NCBI GenBank assembly: GCA_028284905.1
Contig: JANQQU010000060.1
Span: forward strand, 1-64,000
Origin: Calditrichia bacterium
GTDB lineage: Bacteria; Calditrichota; Calditrichia; RBG-13-44-9; J075
Direction: 5' to 3'
DNA length: 64,000 nt
The translations under genes were made by a program, and so were the position numbers. Shown in pieces: positions 43,948-53,900 of this stretch; position 1 is the first letter of the stretch; each line of letters opens with the position of its first letter. The notes under the pieces were generated by a model, which searched no databases, was not told the origin of the DNA, and was given only the letters and a program-made list of their open reading frames with translations.

Positions 43948-45762
43948 ATGAACGTTTTAAGAGCATTTTCCTGCGCAGCTTTTTTGTCCATAACATTTCT
44001 GCTAACGATTGTAGCTTTCGCTCCTCTTTTAGCAGAGAGTCCTGCTGGTGCGGTAGTGGCCATAGACGCTAATCAGGATGGTAAATTTGATGGTCATGGC
44101 GTTGCCTGGAAACTGGATCCCGCGGATCCCGGTAGCTATGTCGTTACCACATTACACCTGGTCGCCGGTCGGGGAGAGATGACGATTCATTCCGAATATG
44201 GCCAGGGCAGCGCCGTTCTGGATCGGGCGTATACAGATGTCGACCTTGCCTTGCTGCGAGTCAGCGGCGTCGATTTACCTTCGATCGAACTGGACCTTTC
44301 CCCTACCCCTCCCCGTTCCGCGAATTATTGGGCCTATGACAATCTCGGTCGTAAATTCGACAATTTTCCGATCAAGCTCCGGGGAAAGAAGCAGTTGAAT
44401 AGTTTGCACGTTCAGCTTAAGAAGCCGGCGAATCTGGAAAAATTTACTGAGAATCTTTGTAAACCGGCGTACCCATCGATTGATTCAGACGTCCTCAAAC
44501 TTAAAACGCCGGTTCAGCCGGGGCATTCCGGCTCGCCGATCATCAATGATAATGGACAACTGGTCGGACTGGTCGATGGAGGTTTGATCAATATTGGCAT
44601 TCAGAACGTTTTCTGGTCAATCCCCGCCCATTCATTCGAACAACTTTGGCATCAGGACTTTTCCGGCAGAGAATTGGCACTGTGCAGCAGTGATGAGAAA
44701 TTCCTCTACAGTGGGGTTGTCACTGAAATCGACGAAGCGAACCGGTATGCCCAACTGGTTTCGCTTGGCTACTCCCATTCGATGCTATTTCGCGATATCT
44801 ATCAATCTTTACTTGACGAGGACCGCAAGAATGTTGACGATCTTCTTGAGGGGGATTATCTTTACAAAAACGGCCCGGCAATAACCATTGACGAACTTTT
44901 CCGCGACACGCTGGATATCTACATGGACTTTACCAGCGGAGCGATCATTTCTTTTCCCAGGTTCCGTTTTGCCGTCCAGCAGTTTGACATGGACGATCTC
45001 CGTGACAAGTTCCTGGAATTAGAGAACGAATTAAAACAGAAAAAAGCGCATTTAGATCGGGAAATTCAGGAAGAGAAAGAAATGAACGGTGGTGTTAGTG
45101 AAGAAATTAAACGTGAATATAACAAACGGCTCGCCGAAATTAAGCAAAACTATATTCCGGCACCTCCACCTGGTATGAATTTAATTTATTTTGATGGCAG
45201 CAATTTTCTTGAAGGAGAATTAAACGGGGTCATCGCTGTCGCACAAAACAACTCAAAAGCAGAAAGCGATGCGGTAAAAAAATGGTTTGAAAAATTCCTT
45301 AACCATGAATCTTTTAATATCTACATCATGGGAGAAATGCGCTTCGATAAAAGCTTCACCAGTCAATTCGACTACAATGTTGAAGATTGGATGGACAGGT
45401 TTGGCTATGAGGATGATTTAGATTATGACGATTCAGAATCATCTTTCTACAGTGGATACTCTGAATTGATGATGTACAAAGTAAATGGCCTCGCTCCCGG
45501 ATATTTTGACTTGATAGACCGTCAGGAATCACTTGAAGAAGGGACGGCTGAATATGCCGCCTTAGATCAGGAAATTCGCCAGTTTGAAATCGACAACCAG
45601 ATCCTCGACTATGTCATCGAGTCTTCAATTACAATCGACCAGTTTGATTTTCTCGGTGTTGCGTTTAGAGCGGGTGATTATGCTGAATTAGAGCGGCATA
45701 TTCGCAAGCGTTATTATTTGATGAAGATTTGCAATATTCTTTCCGGTTTCCAATACAACTAA
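43948..45762 (+). CDS. secreted trypsin-like protease, paralog of the preceding gene
   Basis: 604 residues from the ATG at 43948, which follows AAGGAGG at a 7-base spacing; an upstream ATT-type extension has no site. Signal peptide (about 1-30), then a DANQDGKFDG calcium-loop-like stretch (residues 40-49). Triad: His70 (TTLHLVAG), Asp99 (DVDLALL), Ser194 (PGHSGSPI). The middle has a charged coiled-coil-like insertion (about 355-400, KFLELENELKQKK) instead of the Asn/Gln-rich tract of its neighbour. The C-terminal ~45 residues (ITIDQFDFLGVAF ... YYLMKICNILSGFQYN) are shared with the neighbour and are probably a targeting or interaction tag. It converges on the caspase gene at 45773 with only 10 bases between. 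Confidence 0.88.
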   Translation: MNVLRAFSCAAFLSITFLLTIVAFAPLLAESPAGAVVAIDANQDGKFDGHGVAWKLDPADPGSYVVTTLHLVAGRGEMTIHSEYGQGSAVLDRAYTDVDLALLRVSGVDLPSIELDLSPTPPRSANYWAYDNLGRKFDNFPIKLRGKKQLNSLHVQLKKPANLEKFTENLCKPAYPSIDSDVLKLKTPVQPGHSGSPIINDNGQLVGLVDGGLINIGIQNVFWSIPAHSFEQLWHQDFSGRELALCSSDEKFLYSGVVTEIDEANRYAQLVSLGYSHSMLFRDIYQSLLDEDRKNVDDLLEGDYLYKNGPAITIDELFRDTLDIYMDFTSGAIISFPRFRFAVQQFDMDDLRDKFLELENELKQKKAHLDREIQEEKEMNGGVSEEIKREYNKRLAEIKQNYIPAPPPGMNLIYFDGSNFLEGELNGVIAVAQNNSKAESDAVKKWFEKFLNHESFNIYIMGEMRFDKSFTSQFDYNVEDWMDRFGYEDDLDYDDSESSFYSGYSELMMYKVNGLAPGYFDLIDRQESLEEGTAEYAALDQEIRQFEIDNQILDYVIESSITIDQFDFLGVAFRAGDYAELERHIRKRYYLMKICNILSGFQYN

Positions 45763-45772
45763 GCTGAATCTT

Positions 45773-48700
45773 TCAGCGCTGAATATCCAGCGCTGTTTCT
45801 TCCATTTTATTCAGCTGATAGATCGGCGCTGTTTTTAACCACTGATAAATATTGTCCGGGGTGCGCCAGTAGTGCAACCGCCCCTGGCGGGTTATTGTGT
45901 ATATACCTTTTTTATCCGCAGAGAATACCGCTTGCAGCACATCATCGTCATGCTCCAAATTTGCCAGCATCAACCCATCCGCCTGCCAGAGACGGGCAAA
46001 TTTTTCGGAAATTGTGAGGATGAACTTACCGTCTGCAGCGTAAATCGCCTGCATCACATTGTTGGCATGAATCAGTGTATCCAGCGGCTGTTTCGTATCT
46101 TCAACATCCCAGAGATAAGCATTCTGGTCTGTACAAGCTGTAAGGATGTATTTGTCATCGGGAGAGAAAACCGCCATGTTTACCTCGCCGTTATGAACCA
46201 GCGAGTCCGCTTTTTTCAGATCGCTTCCCCAGATGTAAACGCTATTCCCCTCAAATGCGCTTACAATGTATTGAGCATTGTGGGAATACATGGCAGAATA
46301 GACCTCCCCATCGTGCGCGACGGAATCTTTTCGGCCCCTTTGCCACTGCCAATCATAGGCATAACCGCCCTCGGTCGCAATTACCACCCGGGAAGCATCA
46401 CCGGAAAAACTCGCAGCGCTAACGGCGTCGTAGTGCAAAGAGGAATCCAACACATTACCGTTATGATCCCACAATCGCACCAAGCCATCATCTTCGGTAA
46501 CGGTGAGTAACCAGGCGCTGGCAGGGTTTAGCGAAAAAACAATTTTGGTCAGAGCGTTTTCAGTAACACTCTCCAGCCGACCGGGTAAATCGACTAGCAC
46601 TTCCTGTTGGTTATATTGAAATAGTTCACCATCATGTGTTGCCAGGAAGAAATTGTTTCCCGTTGGTGAAATCGAAATATGACTAATTGTGCCATGTCTA
46701 TTCAAGCTGTCTGCGAATACCGACAGCGGCAAATGCCAGCGACGGGCTGTACTGTCCTCAGCGGCAGTGAGCACTACCTTGCTATCCCGGGAAAAAATCG
46801 CATGATTTATTTCATTGTTGTGCTTAAAACGCGTAACTAATTCGCCACCGTCATCCCATAAACCAGCAGTTGAGTCCCCGGAAGTTGTCAGGAGATAATT
46901 CCCATCCGGAGAAATTTGTAAGTGAGTAATATCCGCCGTGTGGCTCTCCGGCAAATTTTTCAGGAATGCACCATTGCTTTGCCAGAACTTGACACTACCA
47001 TCTGTTCCGGCGGTTGCGAAACGTCCATCAGGATAAAAAACGGCATGGCTGATTCGCTTTGGATGAACCAGCGTATCAACGATCTGCTTTGCAACGATAT
47101 TCCACAGCCAGGCGGTAGAATCCATGGAGATACTCAACACCTGATTGCCATCGGGAGAGAACATCGCTTGTATAACATCCCGCGAATGCGCCAACGTATC
47201 TGCACAAACGCCTCCCTCAGTCCATAAATATACATAGCCACTATCAGCCACAGACAAAAGTTTTAGCGGTGTAGCGTCTTCAAGAAATCTGGCGTTTTTT
47301 ACTGCCATCCCATGCGGAAATTGTATAAGGGGCTCCGCATTCCCATTCAGCATGGATAGCGTATCCAACGCAGAAATTGTCAGGATTTTTTGCCTGTCGG
47401 CAGAAAGCTGCGGCAGCATATTGCTCAACTGATGTGGCACTCGCCGAGCAACAGTGCCATCTCTGTTCCACAGTGTCAAAGAATCGCCGGATGCCGTCAA
47501 CACCTGATTCTCATCGGCAGCAAACACTGCCCAGCGAACCTCCCGGTTAAATTTTGGCAGCTCAAACACCTGACCATTTTCGTTCCAACCAACGACGTTT
47601 CCGTTTAATGCATCGCCGGATGCCGTTAGCCATTCCTGGCCATCCCGGGAAAAATCTACCCAGTACACCTGGCTATTGTGGGTCATATTATCCACATAAT
47701 GAGACTTCCCCGCCAGCTTCCCCTGATAAGCATCGCTAATGATTCGGGATACAGAAGCCGGAGGATAATTTTCCGCAGTACGATATGCTGCTTCGGCAAT
47801 GCGCAAGGCGCGGGTATTATCCTTCGGCAAAGTTTTTTGGGCCTCAATCGCCAGCAAATTTGCTTTGGCAATATTGGCTTCCCGGATTGCTTCTTCCCGT
47901 TCAAATAACGCCCAAACTGTTAACCCGGTCAATGCAAGAATGACGCTGAGAATAATATTCCGTCTCCGGCGATCAAGCTTCTCTTTTAGGCGCACGCTGC
48001 CTTTAACAAACTTGTTCTCTACAGCATTAAACCAGCGCCCGGTTTTATCAAGATCCCCGCGCAAAAGGCTCAGGCGAGGGTTACTATTCCAGAGGTACTT
48101 CTCATTTTCCTCTTTGTCCCGCCAGTCCCTTGCCGCATTGTTTACCTGCCCACGCAACAACAAACGGTCCTTACCGGCTTCTCCGACCCATTTCCAGAGG
48201 GTGCCCCAGGCACTAATAAGCGCATCGTGAGCAGGCTCAACATATTGTTGCTTCTCGCGATCGACACCGCGCGTAACCAGGCGGGATTGCACCAGCAGAT
48301 CGATCACTTTCTTGACGCGAGCATTCTCAGCCTCATCGCCATAATCCAGCTCATCCATCAAGGCCCGCCGGCTGGCCATTTCACCACCCTCGAGAGAAAC
48401 CAATCGCAGAACGATTCGCCGCATCGTGTCCCGATAGTCATATTTTTTACATATTTCAAGTATGACGTCGATATCGCCCTTAGGAGTGTTTTCGCCCAGG
48501 GCAAGAACCAGCGCCTCTCGAAATGCGGAAGCATCATTATATTTCTTTCCAATCAATGATTGCAATTTTTCTGAGTTCGCAGATCCCGTTTCACCCTTCT
48601 GTAATCGTTGCAAATCGTTTTCCGTCAGGGAAAAACTACACAGTTCCCGCTTTGCAGCAGAAGAAAGCACTTGCTTGCCATAATGCTCATCAACAGCGGC

Positions 48701-50845
48701 ATAATTGAGTAAAATAGATTGACATTGATCGAGCAACTCGCTTCCCAACAATTGTTTCATCTCGTCGAGAAAGCGCAACTCATCCGGAAAGTGTTGGTCT
48801 TTTGCATCCGTTAATTTCTGAACGACTTCCGGGGAGATCTCCTCCGCGGCAAACTCAGCAACCAGTTTATCCCACAATTCTGTAGTAACCATATAACCCA
48901 TAGCGGACTTAATTTCTTCCCGCAGGGTTCTTTCCCCAAGGAATTCCTTGTTAACGATTTTGCCCAGCTTTTCTATGAGTATCCGGGGGCATTCGCTTTC
49001 GCGCAGCTTGTTTAAGCTGCCCTCGTCGATCATATATCCAAATTTCAATTCAGACTCATAAATCTCATCCGCCCGGCTGCGTAAAGCGCCACGTACGCCA
49101 CCCAGCTGCCGATAGTCATCGGCTTTCAACGCCCGATCTTCCCGGCCGCTGCTTTTGTACGCTTCATATAATTCACTCAGGGTATACGAAAGTAGTGGTA
49201 AAGCGCCGGGTGACAGGCTCACCTCATTAATAATTTCATCAACTATTTTCGGAGGGTCGAAAATCAATACGACTTGAAAGGTGGGCATAACAACCACCTC
49301 CCGCAGCTCTTCCGGGGTAAACCAGGGCACCGTCACCCGGCCATCCTGCCAATAACTTTGCAATGCCCCCTTGTCCAGTTGGGGCTCAAAATCCGAGCGT
49401 ACTGTAATAATTAACAGAAATTGATTCTCCGGCGCTGCATCCAACAACGATTTTACTAACAGGGCGAAGTTCTCTCTTTCTGTTTCATCAGTACAGCGAG
49501 TGATCAATTCTTCGTACTGGTCGATCACCAGCACTGTTCGCTTTATTTCCAATTGAGTCTGCCAATGCTTCAACTGGGCTTCGCTGAATCCATTGTTTTC
49601 GACAGCTCCCTCTGGCAGCAAACCTTTTCCCTGCAGATCTTTCATTAATGCGCTTGTCGGATGTTCACCGGGACGCATCACGGGTAAAATATTAAACCCT
49701 TCCCTTCGTAAACGCGGTAATAGTCCCGCTTTTACCACTGACGATTTTCCGGCTCCGGAAGCAGCAGCAACAACAAGCATCTTTCGTTTTAACAGCGAGA
49801 AGTCAGTTTCCGTAGGACCTTCTGCGGCTTCGTTTGCCGTAGTTCCATCAACAAACACTTTGCTCTGCAAATCGCTTATCACCCTATCCCGACCAAAGAA
49901 TAGATCATGGTGTTTTTCCTCGAAAGCGGTTAATCCTCTGTAGGGGTTCTCGCGGGGAATCGGCTCCAGGTTCAAGCGATGGCGGGGATGTAGGAAGATG
50001 AACTCTCCCTTATCATGTTTCTTTAGCGGGAAGAAGCCCGGAGTTTGCCGCTTTTGCTCACCGGCACCAATCGTTTGTGGCTCTACCTGGTCGCGGATAT
50101 ATGCATATAGCTCAGTCGCCGTGATAACGCCATCCCCTTCGTCCTGTACTTTCGCATCCGCTTCTCCACTAACGCCCTGTATAAGCGCGCGGGCAAATGG
50201 TGAATGATCCTCCAGGTCATTATCGGTGCCGCGATCGCCTAACGCCTTCTTGTCTGTCTTCAACACATCCAACGCTTTCTGGTCGTATGCGGAAGAGGTG
50301 ATGACCTGCCAGGCCGGTTCCCGGATAAAGCGATCGAACCTTTCCTGGTAGATCTTCTTCGGACGGAAGACCCCACCGGCCCGGGTGGATGACCACTTGA
50401 AAGCGCCGGAAAAGCAGCAATCCAGCACCAGCATGACATGACGGCACGGTAGCGACAACAAAGCTTCATGCATCAAATTCATGGGCACGAATGTCTTTAC
50501 GTCAGACTGACTGGCATCCGCCGGCAGGATGTAGCCAGCGGGTCCATCATCGCCATCATCAGCAATGCCATGGCCGGCGTAATAAAAAAAGACCCGGTCT
50601 TTTTGGCCAACTTTCTCTTTGATGGTTTTCGTCAGAAGGGTTTCAATGTCTTTCCGGGTGGCATCTAACAGCGGCGGGTATACCCGAAAAGCATGCTGCG
50701 TAGCGAGCACTTCCCCAATCTTCTGCGCATCATTGACAGCGGTTTGCAGCTTCGAGAAGTGCTGATATTCGTTGATACCAATAATAAAGGCATGACTATT
50801 CTCGAATCTCTTCGCAAGCTTGTTATCCGTGTTGGCTTTTGGCAC
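45773..50845 (-). CDS. caspase (C14) - STAND ATPase - TM - WD40 protein
   Basis: 1690 residues from a GTG start (GGGAG 8 bases upstream). Caspase domain with His92 and Cys144 in the same motifs as the paralog at 36451. ATPase with Walker A AASGAGKSS, in which the first Gly is Ala361 while Lys367-Ser368 are intact, and Walker B LVIDQYEEL. A ~200-residue insertion (about 600-805) splits the part that is continuous in the paralog (between RSRADEIYES and RRIVLRLVS). A membrane helix (NIILSVILALTGLTVWALF) is near 965-985, then WD40 repeats to the end. The protein is otherwise collinear with 36451-41865. It starts 104 bp downstream of the caspase-hydrolase gene and could be co-transcribed with it. 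Confidence 0.92.
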   Translation of the reverse strand: MPKANTDNKLAKRFENSHAFIIGINEYQHFSKLQTAVNDAQKIGEVLATQHAFRVYPPLLDATRKDIETLLTKTIKEKVGQKDRVFFYYAGHGIADDGDDGPAGYILPADASQSDVKTFVPMNLMHEALLSLPCRHVMLVLDCCFSGAFKWSSTRAGGVFRPKKIYQERFDRFIREPAWQVITSSAYDQKALDVLKTDKKALGDRGTDNDLEDHSPFARALIQGVSGEADAKVQDEGDGVITATELYAYIRDQVEPQTIGAGEQKRQTPGFFPLKKHDKGEFIFLHPRHRLNLEPIPRENPYRGLTAFEEKHHDLFFGRDRVISDLQSKVFVDGTTANEAAEGPTETDFSLLKRKMLVVAAASGAGKSSVVKAGLLPRLRREGFNILPVMRPGEHPTSALMKDLQGKGLLPEGAVENNGFSEAQLKHWQTQLEIKRTVLVIDQYEELITRCTDETERENFALLVKSLLDAAPENQFLLIITVRSDFEPQLDKGALQSYWQDGRVTVPWFTPEELREVVVMPTFQVVLIFDPPKIVDEIINEVSLSPGALPLLSYTLSELYEAYKSSGREDRALKADDYRQLGGVRGALRSRADEIYESELKFGYMIDEGSLNKLRESECPRILIEKLGKIVNKEFLGERTLREEIKSAMGYMVTTELWDKLVAEFAAEEISPEVVQKLTDAKDQHFPDELRFLDEMKQLLGSELLDQCQSILLNYAAVDEHYGKQVLSSAAKRELCSFSLTENDLQRLQKGETGSANSEKLQSLIGKKYNDASAFREALVLALGENTPKGDIDVILEICKKYDYRDTMRRIVLRLVSLEGGEMASRRALMDELDYGDEAENARVKKVIDLLVQSRLVTRGVDREKQQYVEPAHDALISAWGTLWKWVGEAGKDRLLLRGQVNNAARDWRDKEENEKYLWNSNPRLSLLRGDLDKTGRWFNAVENKFVKGSVRLKEKLDRRRRNIILSVILALTGLTVWALFEREEAIREANIAKANLLAIEAQKTLPKDNTRALRIAEAAYRTAENYPPASVSRIISDAYQGKLAGKSHYVDNMTHNSQVYWVDFSRDGQEWLTASGDALNGNVVGWNENGQVFELPKFNREVRWAVFAADENQVLTASGDSLTLWNRDGTVARRVPHQLSNMLPQLSADRQKILTISALDTLSMLNGNAEPLIQFPHGMAVKNARFLEDATPLKLLSVADSGYVYLWTEGGVCADTLAHSRDVIQAMFSPDGNQVLSISMDSTAWLWNIVAKQIVDTLVHPKRISHAVFYPDGRFATAGTDGSVKFWQSNGAFLKNLPESHTADITHLQISPDGNYLLTTSGDSTAGLWDDGGELVTRFKHNNEINHAIFSRDSKVVLTAAEDSTARRWHLPLSVFADSLNRHGTISHISISPTGNNFFLATHDGELFQYNQQEVLVDLPGRLESVTENALTKIVFSLNPASAWLLTVTEDDGLVRLWDHNGNVLDSSLHYDAVSAASFSGDASRVVIATEGGYAYDWQWQRGRKDSVAHDGEVYSAMYSHNAQYIVSAFEGNSVYIWGSDLKKADSLVHNGEVNMAVFSPDDKYILTACTDQNAYLWDVEDTKQPLDTLIHANNVMQAIYAADGKFILTISEKFARLWQADGLMLANLEHDDDVLQAVFSADKKGIYTITRQGRLHYWRTPDNIYQWLKTAPIYQLNKMEETALDIQR

Positions 50846-50871
50846 AGAAATACTCCCGGGGGATTATATTC

Positions 50872-50908
50872 AAATACCCGGACGGAATTAGTTTCCGCCG
50901 GGTATTTT
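50872..50908. terminator. strong hairpin between two caspase genes
   Basis: AAATACCCGGACGGAA pairs with TTCCGCCGGGTATTT (one mismatch, short TTAG loop). It lies 41 bp after the stop of the caspase-hydrolase gene and 27 bp before the GTG of the next caspase gene. T-tracts are short on both strands, so it may only attenuate read-through into the caspase-WD40 gene. Confidence 0.5.
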
Positions 50909-50949
50909 CTCTATTGCTATTTTTGAATATGCTGAATGTCAGACCTGGC

Positions 50950-53900
50950 TTACCATTCAACTTCCTTCAGAGCGGCCAGGCCGGTTTCTGAGGAGAAGTA
51001 ATTCAAGTGGTGACAGGCAACATTGTTCCGCACCGGTGCCGGGTTACGATTGCTATCCACACCGAGGATACTGTCTACTTGCACAGCGATGTCATGGGAT
51101 TGATTGCTGAAGAGCAGCCTTAGCGCCCCGGATTTCGCCAGCTTGTTAAACAGCTGCGGAAAGAGCTTATCCGATGGCTCATCATAGTTTTCTGCTTCAC
51201 CGGCAAGAATGGTATAGCGAATACAGGGATCGCCACTGCCGTTTAACCCTTTAATGAAATCGGATGTTGGATTCATTTGCTCCAGGGTTTTGGTGATTTT
51301 CTTGGAGCGATTCAGCAATGTTAACGCAAACGGTGCAATCATCGGCACGGTATTGATGGATAGCGTCGCCAGTGTGCCGAGCAGTTTACGGCCTTTGTCG
51401 ACCATACCAAAAGGAGAGCCAACATTCGGGGTGCCGCACATTACCAGGTGATCGACCATGCCATTGCCGCCATTCTGCTCAATAAAGCAACGGGAAACCA
51501 ATCCACCCATGGAGTGGGCCAACACGGTCAGCTTCTTGTCGTCGTTCGGGCCAAAGCCGGCGGTTTCCAGCTGCGTCTTTAGCGCTTTTGCGGTATCATC
51601 AATTAAAGTGCTGAGGTTTTCATAGTCGTAGGTAAGCACCAGGTCAAATTTTTGATCCAGTGTTTTGCCATCCGCATCTTTCGCATCGCGCAGACCTTTG
51701 GCAATAATTTCTGTATCACCAATAATGCCATGCACGCAAAGCAAGACGTTCTTCGCGTCCTTCACCTTGCTGGCGAGTCCGGTATTCTTGCGTTCTACGC
51801 TGCCGTCGTCTTTATAATCTACCCAACAGAGCTGGTTTGGATTGTCCTGCTTCAGGTAAGTTTTGAAGAAATACATCTTCAGTGCTTTACCAAGACTACG
51901 ACGGTTGTCGGGAATATCCGGCACGTAATCGATGCTGACATTGGTCTTACCATCATCTCCTTTATCGACATCGCCGATTAGCCAGATATGCTCACCATCG
52001 AACGCCATCGGGAGTACCTGCTCATCATCCTTCAGCTTCATATCCAGTTCCATTTCCAATGGATTGTCGGCGAGGGTGTCGTTTACGTCCTGCGGCAAAT
52101 CGCTGATTTCGAGGATGTTCTCATCATTACCATCAGCATCACGCGTGCCACCAGCAAAATTCACCATCTCCATGCCGCGGTTTTCCAGGTATTCATAAAT
52201 ACCGGAACCAGCGCTGACGCTACGACTATTGGTCTTAGCAGCTGACAGACTAAGATCTGCCTTGATAGATGGATGGCCTTTGATCTTGATCTTATTATTG
52301 GCCAGGGCAACGTCTTTTTTCCCTACCTGATCTAGTTTCCGAACCGTTTTCAGACGAATGGTTTTGGTAAACCACTCATTCTTATACATCTTCTTGCCTT
52401 TCGGCGGTGCGCCACCGGCACGAGAGCTGCTCACTTCAACATCCAGGCCGATCTCTTCAGTTTCAAAGAGAAAATCATCGACTTTCTCCGTGCTGACAAT
52501 CAGCTTGAAGATGTCAATGTTTTCGTTGTCTGCATCATCCAGCCAGATTGAAAAGTTGTTCGGGTTGTCTTCATCCAACCCTACCTCTAAAGCAACCGGA
52601 TCTTTCCCCGCCTTAATCGGTGGGTAATTGTAATAGGATTTAATACCATATCCTTTTTTCTCAGTCTCATCCGTATCCCAGTCTCTAACGGTATGGACAT
52701 CAGAAAAATGCAGCAGTGTAAAGAATAGCTCTTGCCCACTTTTATTCGTCACTTCGAAGTTCAGATTAAAGTATGGTGCATCTTCCGGCAATTGGGCCGG
52801 GTCGAAGTCGATGGTTATTTCCTGCTCATTGTCGAAATCGCCTTCATTAAAAATAAAATTGTCATTTCCTTCGGTTATATCGCGAACATTAAAGGATATC
52901 TTTTTGCCGTCGATTTTCGTAAAGGCATTTTGCAGATTAACTGTTCTTTCCCAGTGGATCACTTTTTCCAAGATGCCAACGATCTGTTCTGCCGAAGCGT
53001 CGGAGGTACCTTTCGCATATTGCACGACTATGTCGAGTTCTAATTGCTTGAGTGTAATTTTGTTATCTTTGGCGATCAACCCATATTTAACGCCCTTGGT
53101 GTCATCCGTGAAAGCAACATGCACTTTCCGGTTCTTTGCCACGGCTTTTTCGATGGCAGCTTTTTCAGATTTACCGGCATCGAGGAAAACGACCATCGGC
53201 TCCAGCGGAATGTCGGTTACTTCTCCCCAATATTCCTGCCCGATTTCACCTTCAAAATCTCCGCTAAATTCAATTTCACTTTCTGTTGGACCAACAACAG
53301 TGGTGCTGGCGCCCCCCAAAGAGCGGCCTTTTAACTGCTCGGTATAAATTTCCAGCTGGGTGCTCTTGGAGGGATCGTTCGGCAAGCCGTAAATTGAGCC
53401 GTGGGCCAAACGCCACTTTTTCTTTTCATAATGAATCATAAACCGTTCACTGCTCGCAGCCTCCCCACCCAAAAAACCGGCATTGGCATTGAATCCCATA
53501 AATGTTTCAAATTGCGGATTTTGCTTCAGGGCGTTTTTCCGTACTTCCGAGCGGCAGCGCACAAAGATATCTTTGTAGGTAAGTGACTGCTTACTATTTT
53601 CTAGAATAGACATTAGCGCTTCGGTAAAGATACCGGATGGCACGGTGGGATCTTCTTTTGCTGTTTCGGCCCGGTCGCAAGCAGCCAGGAGGATGTGCTT
53701 ACTGCCGGGAATGATCACTTCGGGGTTTTTGCTGGTATCTTTATCAAGGATTTTTTGGTATGCGCCGTCGAGATAACTTTCCAGGGGACGCGGCTCTTTT
53801 CTACCAGCGGAAAAACGAGGTACTAATTGATTGAACTCATCGACATCGCGGGTGGCGGAACCGGAGTGACAGCTGTCGAGGATTAACACCAGATGTGGAT

